Below are positions 16,612-28,783 of a stretch of DNA of 62,412 nucleotides, piece after piece. The stretch is taken from NCBI GenBank assembly GCA_949289155.1, contig CASEMX010000010.1, positions 1-62,412 of the forward strand. Reading direction: 5' to 3'. Position numbers and translations under genes: made by a program. Source of the stretch: an uncultured Parabacteroides sp. (GTDB taxonomy: Bacteria; Bacteroidota; Bacteroidia; Bacteroidales; Tannerellaceae). The notes under the pieces were generated by a model that did no database searches, had not been told where the DNA came from, and saw only the letters and a list, made by a program, of their open reading frames with translations. Position 1 is the first letter of the stretch. Every line of letters begins with the position of its first letter.

Positions 16612-16797
16612 TTCTGAATGGCAGGTCTTCTGACTGACTCCTACTCTTGAAGCCTTCCCGACGCAATGCAAGTACGCCAGTGGCAATAGATGTTTCAAGA
16701 TTTAAACAGAGCTTCACAGCAGCGGGACTGTCCGAGACTTGCACTCGATTCCCTTTTAATCCGGACGCCTGAACAGTCCGCCCGGAACCAATTCGGG
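16612..16797 (-). promoter_or_regulatory. Cobalamin (B12) riboswitch
   Basis: On the minus strand the region reads as a cobalamin aptamer: GGTTCC near the 5' end, AAAAGGGAAT then GTGCAAGTCTCGGACAG, GTCCCGCTGCTGTGAAG in the core, and the B12 box AGTCAGTCAGAAGACCTGCC at 16639-16620. It fills the leader of the biotin carboxylase operon, with the ATG about 55 bases downstream. A hairpin CTTTCC...GGAAAG lies between aptamer and ATG but has no T-run, so control may be translational. The usual effect of this class is repression by B12; that effect here is inferred only. Confidence 0.93.
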
Positions 16798-16799
16798 CG

Positions 16800-16807
16800 C
16801 AAAGGTA
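16800..16807 (-). promoter_or_regulatory. -7 box of the riboswitch-carboxylase transcript
   Basis: Minus-strand TACCTTTG fits TAnnTTTG exactly and lies a few bases upstream of the aptamer's first conserved bases, as expected for a riboswitch leader. No clear TTG at -33. Confidence 0.7.
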
Positions 16808-16868
16808 ATAATTTTTTAATTGCGTGTATCCGCAGGCTCCGGTTTATCTCTTTCCGGGGCTTGTCCTA

Positions 16869-18173
16869 CTATTCCAGCCTCCCGGTCACACGTTGGTATT
16901 CCGTCTCGTATATCTTGTATTGCGTCTGGGCATCGATGAGGTTGCTTTGCGCCTGTTGCCATTGGGACTGAGCATCGAGCAGGTCGGTGAGCGTGCTCAT
17001 GCCGTTCAGGTAGCGGTTGTGCAGGATACGGAGATTCTTGTCGGCTTCCTTGGACCCGAGCATGGCGGTCTCGACGAGGCGATAGCCATCGAGCAGGTTC
17101 TGGATGGCCTGCTGGGCCTCGATTTGGAGCAGGCGGGAGTTCTTCTCCAAGTCCAAGCGGGCATTGGCCACATCGAGTTTCGCCTTCCGCACCTTCTTCA
17201 GGTTCTCGCCCCAATGGAAAAGTGGGATGCTTACGGTTGCCATCGCTTGCCATATCCCGTCGTCGAACTTCTGGGTGAAGGGCTGGGCGTTTCCCGCCGC
17301 GTCTTGGGTGAACCCGTTCAGCTTGATATTGCCATAGTAAAGATAGCCGCCTGAGAGTGCAACGGTGGGTAACATCCCGGCGCGGGTCATCTTCACCTGC
17401 TCCTCCGCTGCCTCTATTTGTTTCTGGAGCAGGGCCAGTTCCGGGCGGGCGGAGATGTCCGTGTCGAGTTGCCGGGCCGGTTCTATTCGGATGACGGTAT
17501 CAGTAGGGAGGATTTCCGTCTCCAGCGGATAGCCAATCACATGGCATAGGGCGAGGCGGCACAGGTTCTTGCCGTTGCGCGCCTTCTGCCATTGGTAATG
17601 GATATCGCTCTGCCGAGTACGGATGCGGAGCAGGTCGTTCTCGGTCGCCATCCCGGCGGCGAGGCTCGTCTCGATTTGTTGGTATAGCGTATCCATTTGA
17701 GCCTTATAAGCGTCGAGCATCCGGACTTTCCAAGCGACGGCGATGTAGCTCCAGTAGGCATTGTCGGCATCGGCGATGACTTGCATCCGCGTCTTGCGCT
17801 GGTTTTCCTGTTGGCTTTCCTTGCCTATCTGGGCTAATTTCTTGCCTGCCCGGATGCGTCCGCCAGTATAAATCGGCTGGGTCAGGTTGATTCCGGCGAG
17901 ATAGGTTCCGCGCATTTGCAAGGTCATGCCCATCATATCCATATCAGACATATACGTTCCCATCGCCATACCGTCCAACTTCGGCAGATAGGCAGCGAGG
18001 GCGACCTCTTTGTCCAACTCAGCTTGCCGGACAGCATTGCCGGCACGCTGCAGGTCTTCATTATGGGCTAATGCCTTCTCCCGGCACATTTCCAATGAAA
18101 GCGAGAGCGGTTCTTGCGCCTGAGCTCCCATCAGCAGGCAGGCTGCTAAAAGTGATAATATCTTGGTTTTCAT
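16869..18173 (-). CDS. TolC-family outer-membrane efflux protein
   Basis: A 434-residue protein with a signal peptide (MKTKILSLLAACLLMGAQAQ) and two repeated alpha-helical coiled-coil halves, the hallmark of TolC/OEP proteins that form the outer-membrane channel of tripartite pumps. The helix-rich regions at about 25-220 and 235-425 show the characteristic A/L/Q-rich heptads. It is the last gene of the operon adaptor-pump-TolC. A 202-bp gap with array C separates it from the pump gene, so its expression could be tuned apart from the other two components. Confidence 0.93.
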   Translation of the reverse strand: MKTKILSLLAACLLMGAQAQEPLSLSLEMCREKALAHNEDLQRAGNAVRQAELDKEVALAAYLPKLDGMAMGTYMSDMDMMGMTLQMRGTYLAGINLTQPIYTGGRIRAGKKLAQIGKESQQENQRKTRMQVIADADNAYWSYIAVAWKVRMLDAYKAQMDTLYQQIETSLAAGMATENDLLRIRTRQSDIHYQWQKARNGKNLCRLALCHVIGYPLETEILPTDTVIRIEPARQLDTDISARPELALLQKQIEAAEEQVKMTRAGMLPTVALSGGYLYYGNIKLNGFTQDAAGNAQPFTQKFDDGIWQAMATVSIPLFHWGENLKKVRKAKLDVANARLDLEKNSRLLQIEAQQAIQNLLDGYRLVETAMLGSKEADKNLRILHNRYLNGMSTLTDLLDAQSQWQQAQSNLIDAQTQYKIYETEYQRVTGRLE

Positions 18174-18215
18174 ATTATTATATAATGTATATGTGAACGA
18201 CTTATTTTATAGTTA

Positions 18216-18358
18216 AAATTATCCCCGCGTGCAGCCAACGCTACCCCTGCGTGCGGCTGATGCTACACCTGCATGTAGCCGACACTACACCTGCGTGTAG
18301 TCAGCGCTGCACCTGCGTGTAGCGGCGACTGCACCCGCGTGTAGTCCGGAGTGCCTAT
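18216..18358. repeat. Array C: 22-bp palindromic units
   Basis: Five complete 22-bp units begin at 18241, 18263, 18285, 18307 and 18329, preceded by one decayed unit at about 18219. The best unit contains CTACAC-ctgc-GTGTAG; others show CTGCAC or CTACCC left arms. The array begins about 18 bp after the RND pump stop codon, inside the efflux operon and ahead of the tolC-type gene. The 22-bp step is about two helical turns, roughly half of the step in arrays A, B, D, E and F. Confidence 0.93.
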
Positions 18359-18375
18359 TCAGCTCCCTTTTCTCG

Positions 18376-21300
18376 CTAGCTTATCCCTTCAATCGTCTTG
18401 GGGTAGAGGACGGTGTAGAAGAAGGGGAGGAGCAAGAGGGTGATAATTGTCCCGACCGTCAGTCCGCCCATGATGGTGATGGCCATCGAGCCATACATCG
18501 GGTCGTGCACCAACGGAATCATGCCGACAATCGTAGTGAGAGACGCCATAATCACAGGACGCACGCGCGAGATGGTGGCTTCAATGACTGCCTTATAAGG
18601 CTGCATCCGCTCTTCTGTCTGCAAGCGGTTGATTTCATCGACCAGCACAATGGCGTTCTTGACCATCATCCCGACCAGTCCCATCATGCCGATTATCGCC
18701 ATGAAAGTGAAGGGTTGTCCGAACAGGAGCAGCGAGGGCGTGATACCGCAGATGGCGAACGGGAAGCAAATCAGTATCAGACAAACTTTCTTCCAACTGT
18801 TGAACAGGAGCAACAGGGCGATGAGCACGATGAATATCGTAATCGGGACATACTTCATCAGTCCGCCGATGGATTCGCTTTGCAGTTCACCTTCGCCCAC
18901 CCAACGGAGCGAGTAACCGCCCGGGAGCGGAATGGCGTTGATTTCGTCTTGAATGGCAGCAACGACCTTCGCCGGGGTCGCGTCGGGATTATCCGCGTTC
19001 GGGTCGCATTCTGCTTCGATGGCACGCTGCCCGTTGAAACGATAGACCATCTGCTCGTCCCAAGCGAAACGGAGGCTATCCGCTACAGCACTGAGGGGCA
19101 CGCTCCGGAAGAGTTCGTCCTGCACAGCCTCCACGCTTTTCCCGCCCGATACGACCTGTTGCAGCATCTCGGGGGAGAAATGAAGGTTCATCGTGCTCCA
19201 GACAGGGATATTGCGCAGGTCGTTCATCGTACTCCCGTCGGCATTTCGCACCTGTAAATTCACCAAAACAGAACGGTCCTGTTCCGTAAGCACGCCTACG
19301 GTCATGCCATCGGTCGCCGCCATGAGCGCATTCCCGACGTCGCTCCGCTCGATGCCCGCGCGCAGGGCATTGGCCCGGTTGTAGTCCACGACGAAGCTCT
19401 TGCCCTTGGGCTTCCAATTGTTTTCCACCGAATAGGGATCAACGTATGGACAACGGCGCATGATATCTTCCGCTTGCTGGCTCAAACGCCGGAGCACGGC
19501 AGGGTCGGGTCCGGAAAACTCGACCTCGACCGTGTGGGAAGTCGAGATGGAGAAGTTGTACTTCCGGATGCGGATATAGGCATCGGGATATTGGGCGCGG
19601 AGCTGCTTCCGGATAGCGGGAATCTGCGCCATGACGGTCTGGTAGTCCGCGCAATCGACCATCAGTTCGCCATAACAGTCGCCCCCGGAGGTCATCGGGC
19701 GCACCAAGCAGTAAAATGCCGGGGCATTGCCCATGCTTGCGGCGACCCGTTCGACGGCGGGGTTCTTTTCCAACAAAGCGCTCATCGACTGGAGGTCCCG
19801 CTTTACGCTATCGGGATTGCTCTGCGCGGGGAAGAAGCATTCCACGACGAACTGCTTGTAGTCGAAGTCCGGAAAGAAGAGATTCTTCACCCGCGTCATC
19901 CCGAAGATACTGACAGCCAATAGGACGACTGCTACCGAAAGCGTGGCCGCGCGATGCCCGATGAGCCACGTCACCGCCCTGCGCACGAAGCGATGGACGG
20001 GCGAGTTCATGACCTCTTCCTTTTGCTTGGCCTTTTCGCGGAGCGGCAACCAAGACTTGGCGCAGACGGGCACTTGGATAAGCGCCAATACCCAACTGGC
20101 CAGCAGGCTGACGCAGAGAACGAGGAAAAGGTCGCTCGCGTATTCGCCCACTGAACCGGGACAGAGATAGATGGCGATGAAAGTCGAGGCAGCAATGACG
20201 GTCGCCCCCAAAAGCGGAAGCGCGGTGTTGCGTCCGATGCGATAGAGATAGGTCTTCGGCCCGAACCCCCGCTGTTTGTCTATCAATATGCCATCCATGA
20301 TGACGATGGCATTATCTACCAACATGCCCATAGCCACGATGAACGCACCGAGCGAGATGCGCTGCAGGGTCGTCCCCAACGTCAACAAGATGGGGAAAGA
20401 GAGGGCAATCGTCAGAATCAGCCCGAAGCCGATAATCACCCCGCTACGCAGACCCATGCTGAAAATCAGGACAAGAATCACGATGGCCACGGACTCCACC
20501 AAGTTCCACATGAAGGAGCTGATGGCTTCGTCCACCTTGTCGGGCTGAAAGAAGATCTTCTCTGTTTCCATCCCGGCGGGGACGCGCTTCATCACTTCCG
20601 CCAACTTCTGGTCCACTGCCTTGCCGACGTCGGGAACGATTGCATCAGCCTCCATCGCCAGGCAGATGGCCAACGCCGGCTTGCCCGATACGAAGAAGCC
20701 GTTCCGCAGTGGCTCGGCATACGTCCGTTCGATGCGGGCAATGTCGCCCAGCCGCACTTGCTTGCCGTCCGTTGTCTGGATGAGGATTTGGCGGATGGCA
20801 GCTTCGTCCTCGATATGGCCGGAGACCGCCAGCCGAAGCCGGTCGTCGCCGTTCGGGAGGCTGCCTGCGTTCACCGTCTGGTTCGCCCCGTTGAGCGCCG
20901 CCATAATCTGTACGGGAATCAATCCGTTGCGTGAGAGTTGTTCTTTCGATAGGATGATATTCACCACCTCGTCCCGATTGCCCACGATGTTGATGCGCTT
21001 CACGCCGGGGACGGCCAATAGTTCGCGGCGGATCATCTTGGCATATTTATACAATTCCGGATAAGTATAACCTTCGCCCTGAAAGGCATAGAAGATACCA
21101 TAGACGTCCATCATGTCGTCCACCACCACGGGGTCATAACAACCTTGAGGCAGGGACGGGCGCAAATCGTTCACCTTGCGGCGGAGCAGGTCAAAGTGTT
21201 GTTCCAAGTCCGTGAGCGGGACCGTCATCAGGAACTCGACCGTGAGCGACGCCATGCCGTCGTGGCATTCCGTCTTTATCTTCTTGACATCCGGAAGTGC

Positions 21301-21519
21301 CCGGAGCGCATCTTCCATCTTAATTGCCACGTCCAGTTCTACTTCATGCGCACTGGCTCCCGGATAAGGGACTACGACCATCGCCTGCTTGACGGCTACG
21401 GCCGGGTCTTCCAGCTTGGGCATCTGGACGAAAGCAATCACGCCCGCCACGATAATCGCCGCCATGAGCGACCAAAACAGGGTGGCGCGCCGCATAAAGA
21501 ATTCGGTTATCTTCATCAT
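18376..21519 (-). CDS. RND efflux pump, inner-membrane permease
   Basis: A 1047-residue resistance-nodulation-division transporter: transmembrane helix 1 at about 12-30, a large periplasmic loop, helices 2-6, a second periplasmic loop, and helices 8-12 to the C-terminus. The proton-relay helix 4 carries GMLVDNAIVIMD (near 401) and helix 10 GMMVKNAIVLVDE (near 957). This fits the HAE1/AcrB-like drug-efflux group, not metal pumps. Its ATG overlaps the adaptor gene stop by 4 bp, so the two are translationally coupled. Substrates cannot be deduced. Confidence 0.94.
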   Translation of the reverse strand: MMKITEFFMRRATLFWSLMAAIIVAGVIAFVQMPKLEDPAVAVKQAMVVVPYPGASAHEVELDVAIKMEDALRALPDVKKIKTECHDGMASLTVEFLMTVPLTDLEQHFDLLRRKVNDLRPSLPQGCYDPVVVDDMMDVYGIFYAFQGEGYTYPELYKYAKMIRRELLAVPGVKRINIVGNRDEVVNIILSKEQLSRNGLIPVQIMAALNGANQTVNAGSLPNGDDRLRLAVSGHIEDEAAIRQILIQTTDGKQVRLGDIARIERTYAEPLRNGFFVSGKPALAICLAMEADAIVPDVGKAVDQKLAEVMKRVPAGMETEKIFFQPDKVDEAISSFMWNLVESVAIVILVLIFSMGLRSGVIIGFGLILTIALSFPILLTLGTTLQRISLGAFIVAMGMLVDNAIVIMDGILIDKQRGFGPKTYLYRIGRNTALPLLGATVIAASTFIAIYLCPGSVGEYASDLFLVLCVSLLASWVLALIQVPVCAKSWLPLREKAKQKEEVMNSPVHRFVRRAVTWLIGHRAATLSVAVVLLAVSIFGMTRVKNLFFPDFDYKQFVVECFFPAQSNPDSVKRDLQSMSALLEKNPAVERVAASMGNAPAFYCLVRPMTSGGDCYGELMVDCADYQTVMAQIPAIRKQLRAQYPDAYIRIRKYNFSISTSHTVEVEFSGPDPAVLRRLSQQAEDIMRRCPYVDPYSVENNWKPKGKSFVVDYNRANALRAGIERSDVGNALMAATDGMTVGVLTEQDRSVLVNLQVRNADGSTMNDLRNIPVWSTMNLHFSPEMLQQVVSGGKSVEAVQDELFRSVPLSAVADSLRFAWDEQMVYRFNGQRAIEAECDPNADNPDATPAKVVAAIQDEINAIPLPGGYSLRWVGEGELQSESIGGLMKYVPITIFIVLIALLLLFNSWKKVCLILICFPFAICGITPSLLLFGQPFTFMAIIGMMGLVGMMVKNAIVLVDEINRLQTEERMQPYKAVIEATISRVRPVIMASLTTIVGMIPLVHDPMYGSMAITIMGGLTVGTIITLLLLPFFYTVLYPKTIEGIS

Positions 21520-22574
21520 AACAAGCCTCCTATGTTGGTTTCTTTATCTTCGGGAATCACCTTGACCTTCTCACCTTCTTGGAGCGTATGGACACCGGCC
21601 CGCACAATCTGCTCGTCCCCCTTCAGTCCGGAGACGAGGGTGCGCCCTTCCGCATCCATCGTCCCTTCGATGTGTACCTTTACCTTATTTATAATAGAGT
21701 CCTGTCCGACCGTCCACACATAGCTCTCCGCTTCGGATTGGAACAGGGAGCGGAGAGGCAGGGCAAAGAGGCGGACGGAATCTTTCCCCGCGAAATGAAG
21801 CTCGACTTCCCGATTCATGCCCGCCGTAAGTGCCTGCCCGGGTTGACGTTCGAAACCCAAACGCATCCGGTAAAGCTGGGTGGCGTCGGCTTTGGGCACG
21901 AGGCTGAGGAGCTTCATCGGCATCTCTTCTCCCATCGGAGCGAAGGCGCGGCACGTGATGCGCTCGATGCGTTCCCGCCTTTCGTAGACGGACTGAGGGA
22001 CATCCACCTCGACCTCCATCCCATTCACATCCAAGAGCGTCACAACCGGCGTGCCGGCATCCACCATCTCCGCCTCTTCGAAGTTGACGCTCCGCACATA
22101 GCCTGCCACCGGCGCATAAAGCCGCGTGTACTCCAGCTTGTTTTGGTTCACTTGCAACTGCACCCGGAGTTGCTTCAGACCGGCAACAGCCTTCTCGTAT
22201 TCATTCGTGGAGACACTCTTTCCTTTATAGAGTTGTTCGATGCGCTGCACCTCGTCGCGGAGTTGGTCGTATTGCACCTGAAGTGCCTCCACGCCCAAGC
22301 GGTAGTCGGCATCATCCAAGGTGGCAATGAGTTGCCCCTGCTGCACATAATCGCCCTCGCTCACGGCGATGCGTTCGATTTGCCCCGGCGTCTTGAAGCC
22401 TAAGCTGATTTCGCTCGCTTCCCGCACGATGCCGGAAAAGCTGGCCGTCTCTTCCGCATGGGCAGGCACAGGCCGGGTGAGCAACACGCTATGGACGACA
22501 TCCTCCTGCTGAGGCGCTCCGCAACCGACAAGCAATAGTCCGGCAAGCGGTAGGATAAGATAGATTTGTTTCAT
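21516..22574 (-). CDS. RND periplasmic adaptor lipoprotein
   Basis: A 352-residue membrane-fusion protein linking the RND pump to the TolC channel. It has a lipoprotein signal (MKQIYLILPLAGLLLVGCG, cysteine at 18), a split lipoyl/barrel-sandwich region with EGDYVQQGQLIATLDDADYR near 73 and its partner near 155, a helical hairpin at about 95-140 and beta-barrel regions after 180. First gene of the efflux operon; an AraC-type regulator gene is divergent 179 bp away and is the obvious candidate controller. Confidence 0.93.
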   Translation of the reverse strand: MKQIYLILPLAGLLLVGCGAPQQEDVVHSVLLTRPVPAHAEETASFSGIVREASEISLGFKTPGQIERIAVSEGDYVQQGQLIATLDDADYRLGVEALQVQYDQLRDEVQRIEQLYKGKSVSTNEYEKAVAGLKQLRVQLQVNQNKLEYTRLYAPVAGYVRSVNFEEAEMVDAGTPVVTLLDVNGMEVEVDVPQSVYERRERIERITCRAFAPMGEEMPMKLLSLVPKADATQLYRMRLGFERQPGQALTAGMNREVELHFAGKDSVRLFALPLRSLFQSEAESYVWTVGQDSIINKVKVHIEGTMDAEGRTLVSGLKGDEQIVRAGVHTLQEGEKVKVIPEDKETNIGGLL

Positions 22575-22723
22575 GTCTTGTATCTATTTTGAAGGTTATC
22601 ACGAAAACAAAGGTCAGGTTTTTCTGTCTATCTTATCCTACCTAATCGGATAGGAAAATATCCTTTTGGATGAAAAATGGAATAAATAACGGCAATTTCG
22701 GGGCTGCTGATTGTCCTAAACTG

Positions 22724-22731
22724 CTATATTT
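22724..22731 (+). promoter_or_regulatory. -7 box of the AraC gene beside the efflux operon
   Basis: TATATTTG matches TAnnTTTG, with TTG near 22711. Its position rules out the upstream in-frame ATG at 22670 as the usual start and supports 22754. Confidence 0.65.
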
Positions 22732-22753
22732 GCCTTCGAAATACAGATTCGTT

Positions 22754-23662
22754 ATGGCAGATACATCCATTTTCCAACATTTGGACTTGGGCATGTTCCG
22801 CGGGATGGAGCATACCCTCTTCTTTGAAGACGAGTTCATGCTGGCAGACAACTTCGGTTTGCCGGCCAACCCTGCATCGGCCTCCAAGTTCATGGTCGAT
22901 TATCCCTTTAAGCTTACCTTCACCCTTCTGCTATTGTGCACCCAAGGCAGCATCAGGGTGCAGGTCAACCTGCGGGAGTTCCTTTTGGAGGCGAACCAAG
23001 TGCTGATTCTCCTGCCCAATGCCATCGGGCAGTGCCTGGAAGTGAGCGACGACTGTCAGGTGGCGATGATTGCCTACCGCGACGACAAGCATATCAACGA
23101 CAGCCACTCGGATTTCCACATGCTCTTCTACCGTTACCTCTCCGAGCAATCCATCATTCCGCTTTCGCCTGAAGAGCGGGACGAGACGCTGGCTATTTAT
23201 CACGCCATGTGGCGGAAAGTGGAGCAACCGGACTATGCCTTCACCCGTGACGCCCTGAACGGCTACATGCAAGTGCTGGCCTGCAATGGCTACCAATGGA
23301 TGCTGAACCGTCGGAAGCAGATGGAACACAAGCCGGTCGAAAGCCGCTCGGAGCAACTCTTCGAACGCTTCGTCGAATTGGTGCAACGCCATTTCCGCCA
23401 AGAGCGCGCCATCTCGTTTTATGCCAGCCAACTTTGCATCACGCCGAAATACCTTTCCCGCAGGGTACACGAGGCAAGCGGACGCTACGCCGGCGAGTGG
23501 ATACGCGATTGCGTCATCCTCGAAGCCAAAGCCCTCCTGAAAAGCAAAGCCTACACGGTGCAACAGATTAGCGAACAGCTGAACTTCCCCAATCCCTCCT
23601 TCTTCGGCAAATATTTCAAGGCCGCCACCGGCTGTTCGCCCCGGAAATATATGCAGGAATAG
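22754..23662 (+). CDS. AraC-family regulator divergent from RND efflux operon
   Basis: A 302-residue AraC-type protein with a cupin-like N-terminal half (about 30-130) and a C-terminal double helix-turn-helix (about 200-302, FYASQLCITPKYLSRRVHEA and the ending FKAATGCSPRKYMQE). The ATG at 22754 was chosen because a good -7 box lies at 22724-22731, which would be inside a longer version. Back-to-back position suggests control of the efflux genes; this is context only. Array D begins 19 bp after its stop. Confidence 0.85.
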   Translation: MADTSIFQHLDLGMFRGMEHTLFFEDEFMLADNFGLPANPASASKFMVDYPFKLTFTLLLLCTQGSIRVQVNLREFLLEANQVLILLPNAIGQCLEVSDDCQVAMIAYRDDKHINDSHSDFHMLFYRYLSEQSIIPLSPEERDETLAIYHAMWRKVEQPDYAFTRDALNGYMQVLACNGYQWMLNRRKQMEHKPVESRSEQLFERFVELVQRHFRQERAISFYASQLCITPKYLSRRVHEASGRYAGEWIRDCVILEAKALLKSKAYTVQQISEQLNFPNPSFFGKYFKAATGCSPRKYMQE

Positions 23663-23680
23663 CAGATGGAGAAAAAACAG

Positions 23681-24003
23681 AGTTACTGTACACTGCAGAA
23701 ACGCTGTCTTTCCAAAAACCGTCCTACTGTACACTGCAGAAGTGCTGTTTTTTCGAAAACCCTCCTACTGCACACTACAGCAGCCCTGTTTTTGCCCGAT
23801 TTCGAGCTACCGTACACTACGGTAGCCCTGTCTTTCCGAAAACCCTCTTGCTGTACACTACAGTAACTCTGTTTTTGCCCATTTTCAAGCTACTGTACAC
23901 TACGGTAGCCTTGTCTCTCCAAAAACCCTCTTACCGTACACTGCAGAAGCATAGTTTTTTCGGCGACATCGCTACCGTACACTACAGTAGCTCCGGTTTT
24001 TTG
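23681..24003. repeat. Array D: eight 41-bp palindromic units
   Basis: The core GTACAC (once GCACAC) recurs at 23688, 23729, 23770, 23812, 23853, 23895, 23936 and 23977, 41 or 42 bp apart. Best units read CTACTG-tacacta-CAGTAG and CTACCG-tacacta-CGGTAG, so the T/A pair is swapped for C/G on both arms; two units show the G-T wobble intermediate. Spacers fall in two types (CTGTCTTTCC...AACCCTC and CTGTTTTTGCCC...TTTC) that alternate from the third unit on, pointing to expansion by 83-bp dimers. It starts 19 bp after the AraC stop and ends about 85 bp before the GH2 promoter. Confidence 0.95.
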
Positions 24004-24061
24004 CTTTTCATGCCTTTCGCCTATTGCAGAAGTGAGGAGCGGTGCGGACTTTTTTGTCTGA

Positions 24062-27199
<3,138 letters not shown>

Positions 27200-27242
27200 T
27201 TCAGAAATAGGCTTTGCCGGAGAAAGGCAGAGAAATAGAGAA

Positions 27243-27277
27243 ATCTCAGGGGAATACATTCCTCTGGGATTTTTTTA
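27243..27277 (+). terminator. Rho-independent terminator of the GH2 gene
   Basis: A 13-bp stem (27243-27255 with 27258-27270, two G-T wobbles, 2-base loop) is followed by a T-run at 27270-27276, 44 bp after the stop codon. Confidence 0.85.
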
Positions 27278-27401
27278 TGATTGTGTCCTGTGACTTGGGG
27301 CTCTTTTGTCACTAAAGCAGGTGAATGGCGGGAGGTTTGTGGAGATTTGTTTTATTTGGTTATATTATGAGATTCACAAATCGTAAATATTGGAGTTTAC
27401 T

Positions 27402-28610
27402 ATGGCGACAATCAAGATTAAATTTAAGGCCTCGCAGGTAGAGGGAAAAGAGGGCAGGCTCTTCTATCAAGTGATTCATCATCGGGAAGCAAGGCAAATC
27501 CGGACGGAATATACGTTGTTCCCGGATGAATGGAACCCTGGACTTTCTCAAATTATTATCTCATCTGTACGGAAGGAGAGAGAGCAGCATTTATCCCGAG
27601 TGGAGAGCCGGATGGCGAAAGATATCCGCTGGCTGCAACGCATCATTGCCCAATTTGAACAGCGAGGGATGGCTTATACCTCAGGACAAGTGGTGCAGGC
27701 GTTCCAAGCATCTTGGCGAAGTGATCATTTCTTTATGGCTTTTGTGCGGAAGACGCAGGAGCATTTATGGCGGTTGGGGAGGTATCGGACGAGCGAGACG
27801 TATCAGGCTGCGTTGAATAGCTTCATGTGCTTTCGTGAGAATGAAGATGTATTCTTGGAGGAAATCGATTCGGATTTGATGTTGTCTTACGAGGCTTGGC
27901 TGAAATCGAAGGGGGTAGTCATGAATACGATTTCTTTTTATATGCGTGTCCTGCGGGCTGCCTATAATAAAGCGGTGGAATGTGGATTGACGACCCAGCA
28001 ATATCCCTTCCGGCATGTCTATACCGGAATTGCAAAAACGGTAAAGCGGGCTGTTCCCTTGCATGTTATACGCCGGTTGAAGGCATTGGACCTTTCGGAT
28101 GATTCAAAGAGCTACGCAAGGGATATTTTCCTTTTCAGTTTTTATATGCGGGGCATGTCGTTTGTCGATATGGCGTTCCTGCGTAAGAAGGATTTGAAAG
28201 GAGGCGTGCTCTCTTACCGGCGGAAGAAGACAGGGCAATTGCTGTTTATCAAATGGGAGCCTTGTATGCAGGAAATCGTCGAGCGGTATAGCAATCCCTC
28301 CTCGCCTTATCTGCTTTCGATTATCAAAAGAGTGGGGGAGAACGAACGGCGGCAGTACATCAACGAAGCGCATCGCGTCAATAAGTATCTCCGCGAGATA
28401 GGGAAAAAACTGCATCTGAAGGTTCCGCTCACGTTGTATGTTGCCCGCCATGCATGGGCAAGCATCGCGAAAAGCAAGAATATCCCGATTTCGGTTATCA
28501 GTGAAGGGATGGGGCATGACTCCGAAACGACCACGCGCATCTATTTGGCGTCGTTGGATACCGCACCGGTTGACAGAGCAAACGGATTAATCCTGAAATC
28601 GCTAGTTTAG
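27402..28610 (+). CDS. Tyrosine recombinase (site-specific integrase)
   Basis: A 402-residue integrase of the Bacteroidetes type: an N-terminal arm-binding region (about 1-85), a SAM-like core-binding domain (about 100-200) and a catalytic domain. Catalytic residues visible are Arg250 (YMRGMS), a lysine in RRKKTGQ, the YVARHAW box where Tyr replaces the first His of HxxR as usual in this group, His in EGMGHDS and nucleophile Tyr381 in RIYLAS. ATG 27402 is preferred to 27390. No other mobile genes, att duplication or tRNA flank it, so it may be a lone DNA invertase or a relic. Its stop codon lies inside the first unit of array H. Confidence 0.9.
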   Translation: MATIKIKFKASQVEGKEGRLFYQVIHHREARQIRTEYTLFPDEWNPGLSQIIISSVRKEREQHLSRVESRMAKDIRWLQRIIAQFEQRGMAYTSGQVVQAFQASWRSDHFFMAFVRKTQEHLWRLGRYRTSETYQAALNSFMCFRENEDVFLEEIDSDLMLSYEAWLKSKGVVMNTISFYMRVLRAAYNKAVECGLTTQQYPFRHVYTGIAKTVKRAVPLHVIRRLKALDLSDDSKSYARDIFLFSFYMRGMSFVDMAFLRKKDLKGGVLSYRRKKTGQLLFIKWEPCMQEIVERYSNPSSPYLLSIIKRVGENERRQYINEAHRVNKYLREIGKKLHLKVPLTLYVARHAWASIAKSKNIPISVISEGMGHDSETTTRIYLASLDTAPVDRANGLILKSLV

Positions 28611-28680
28611 CCGAAGTGGCACTTTGACATTGCCGAGGTAGCCACCTTTAGGTTGCCGAGGTAGCCACCTCGACATAATC
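28606..28680. repeat. Array H: three 22/23-bp palindromic units
   Basis: GCCGA(A/G)G begins at 28610, 28632 and 28655. Unit 1 holds AAGT-ggc-ACTT, units 2 and 3 AGGT-agcc-ACCT, a compensatory change on both arms. The recombinase stop codon TAG overlaps the first base of unit 1, and the lpxK promoter follows about 45 bp after unit 3. Confidence 0.85.
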
Positions 28681-28723
28681 GAAGTTCTGCGGAGGTTATG
28701 CCGGATAATTCACTAATATTTTG

Positions 28724-28731
28724 TATATTTG
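28724..28731 (+). promoter_or_regulatory. -7 box of lpxK-thiL
   Basis: TATATTTG matches TAnnTTTG and decides the lpxK start: the longer frame from 28721 would begin upstream of the transcript. Confidence 0.65.
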
Positions 28732-28783
28732 CCGCGCAGTTATAGAAAAATTACCCATTCATCTCATGACAGCAGGCGGCGTA

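Noticed and set aside
16555-16698. N-terminal extension of biotin carboxylase by 48 codons
   Set aside because: The bases belong to the cobalamin riboswitch and its downstream leader; family members start at MIKKVLIANRGE.
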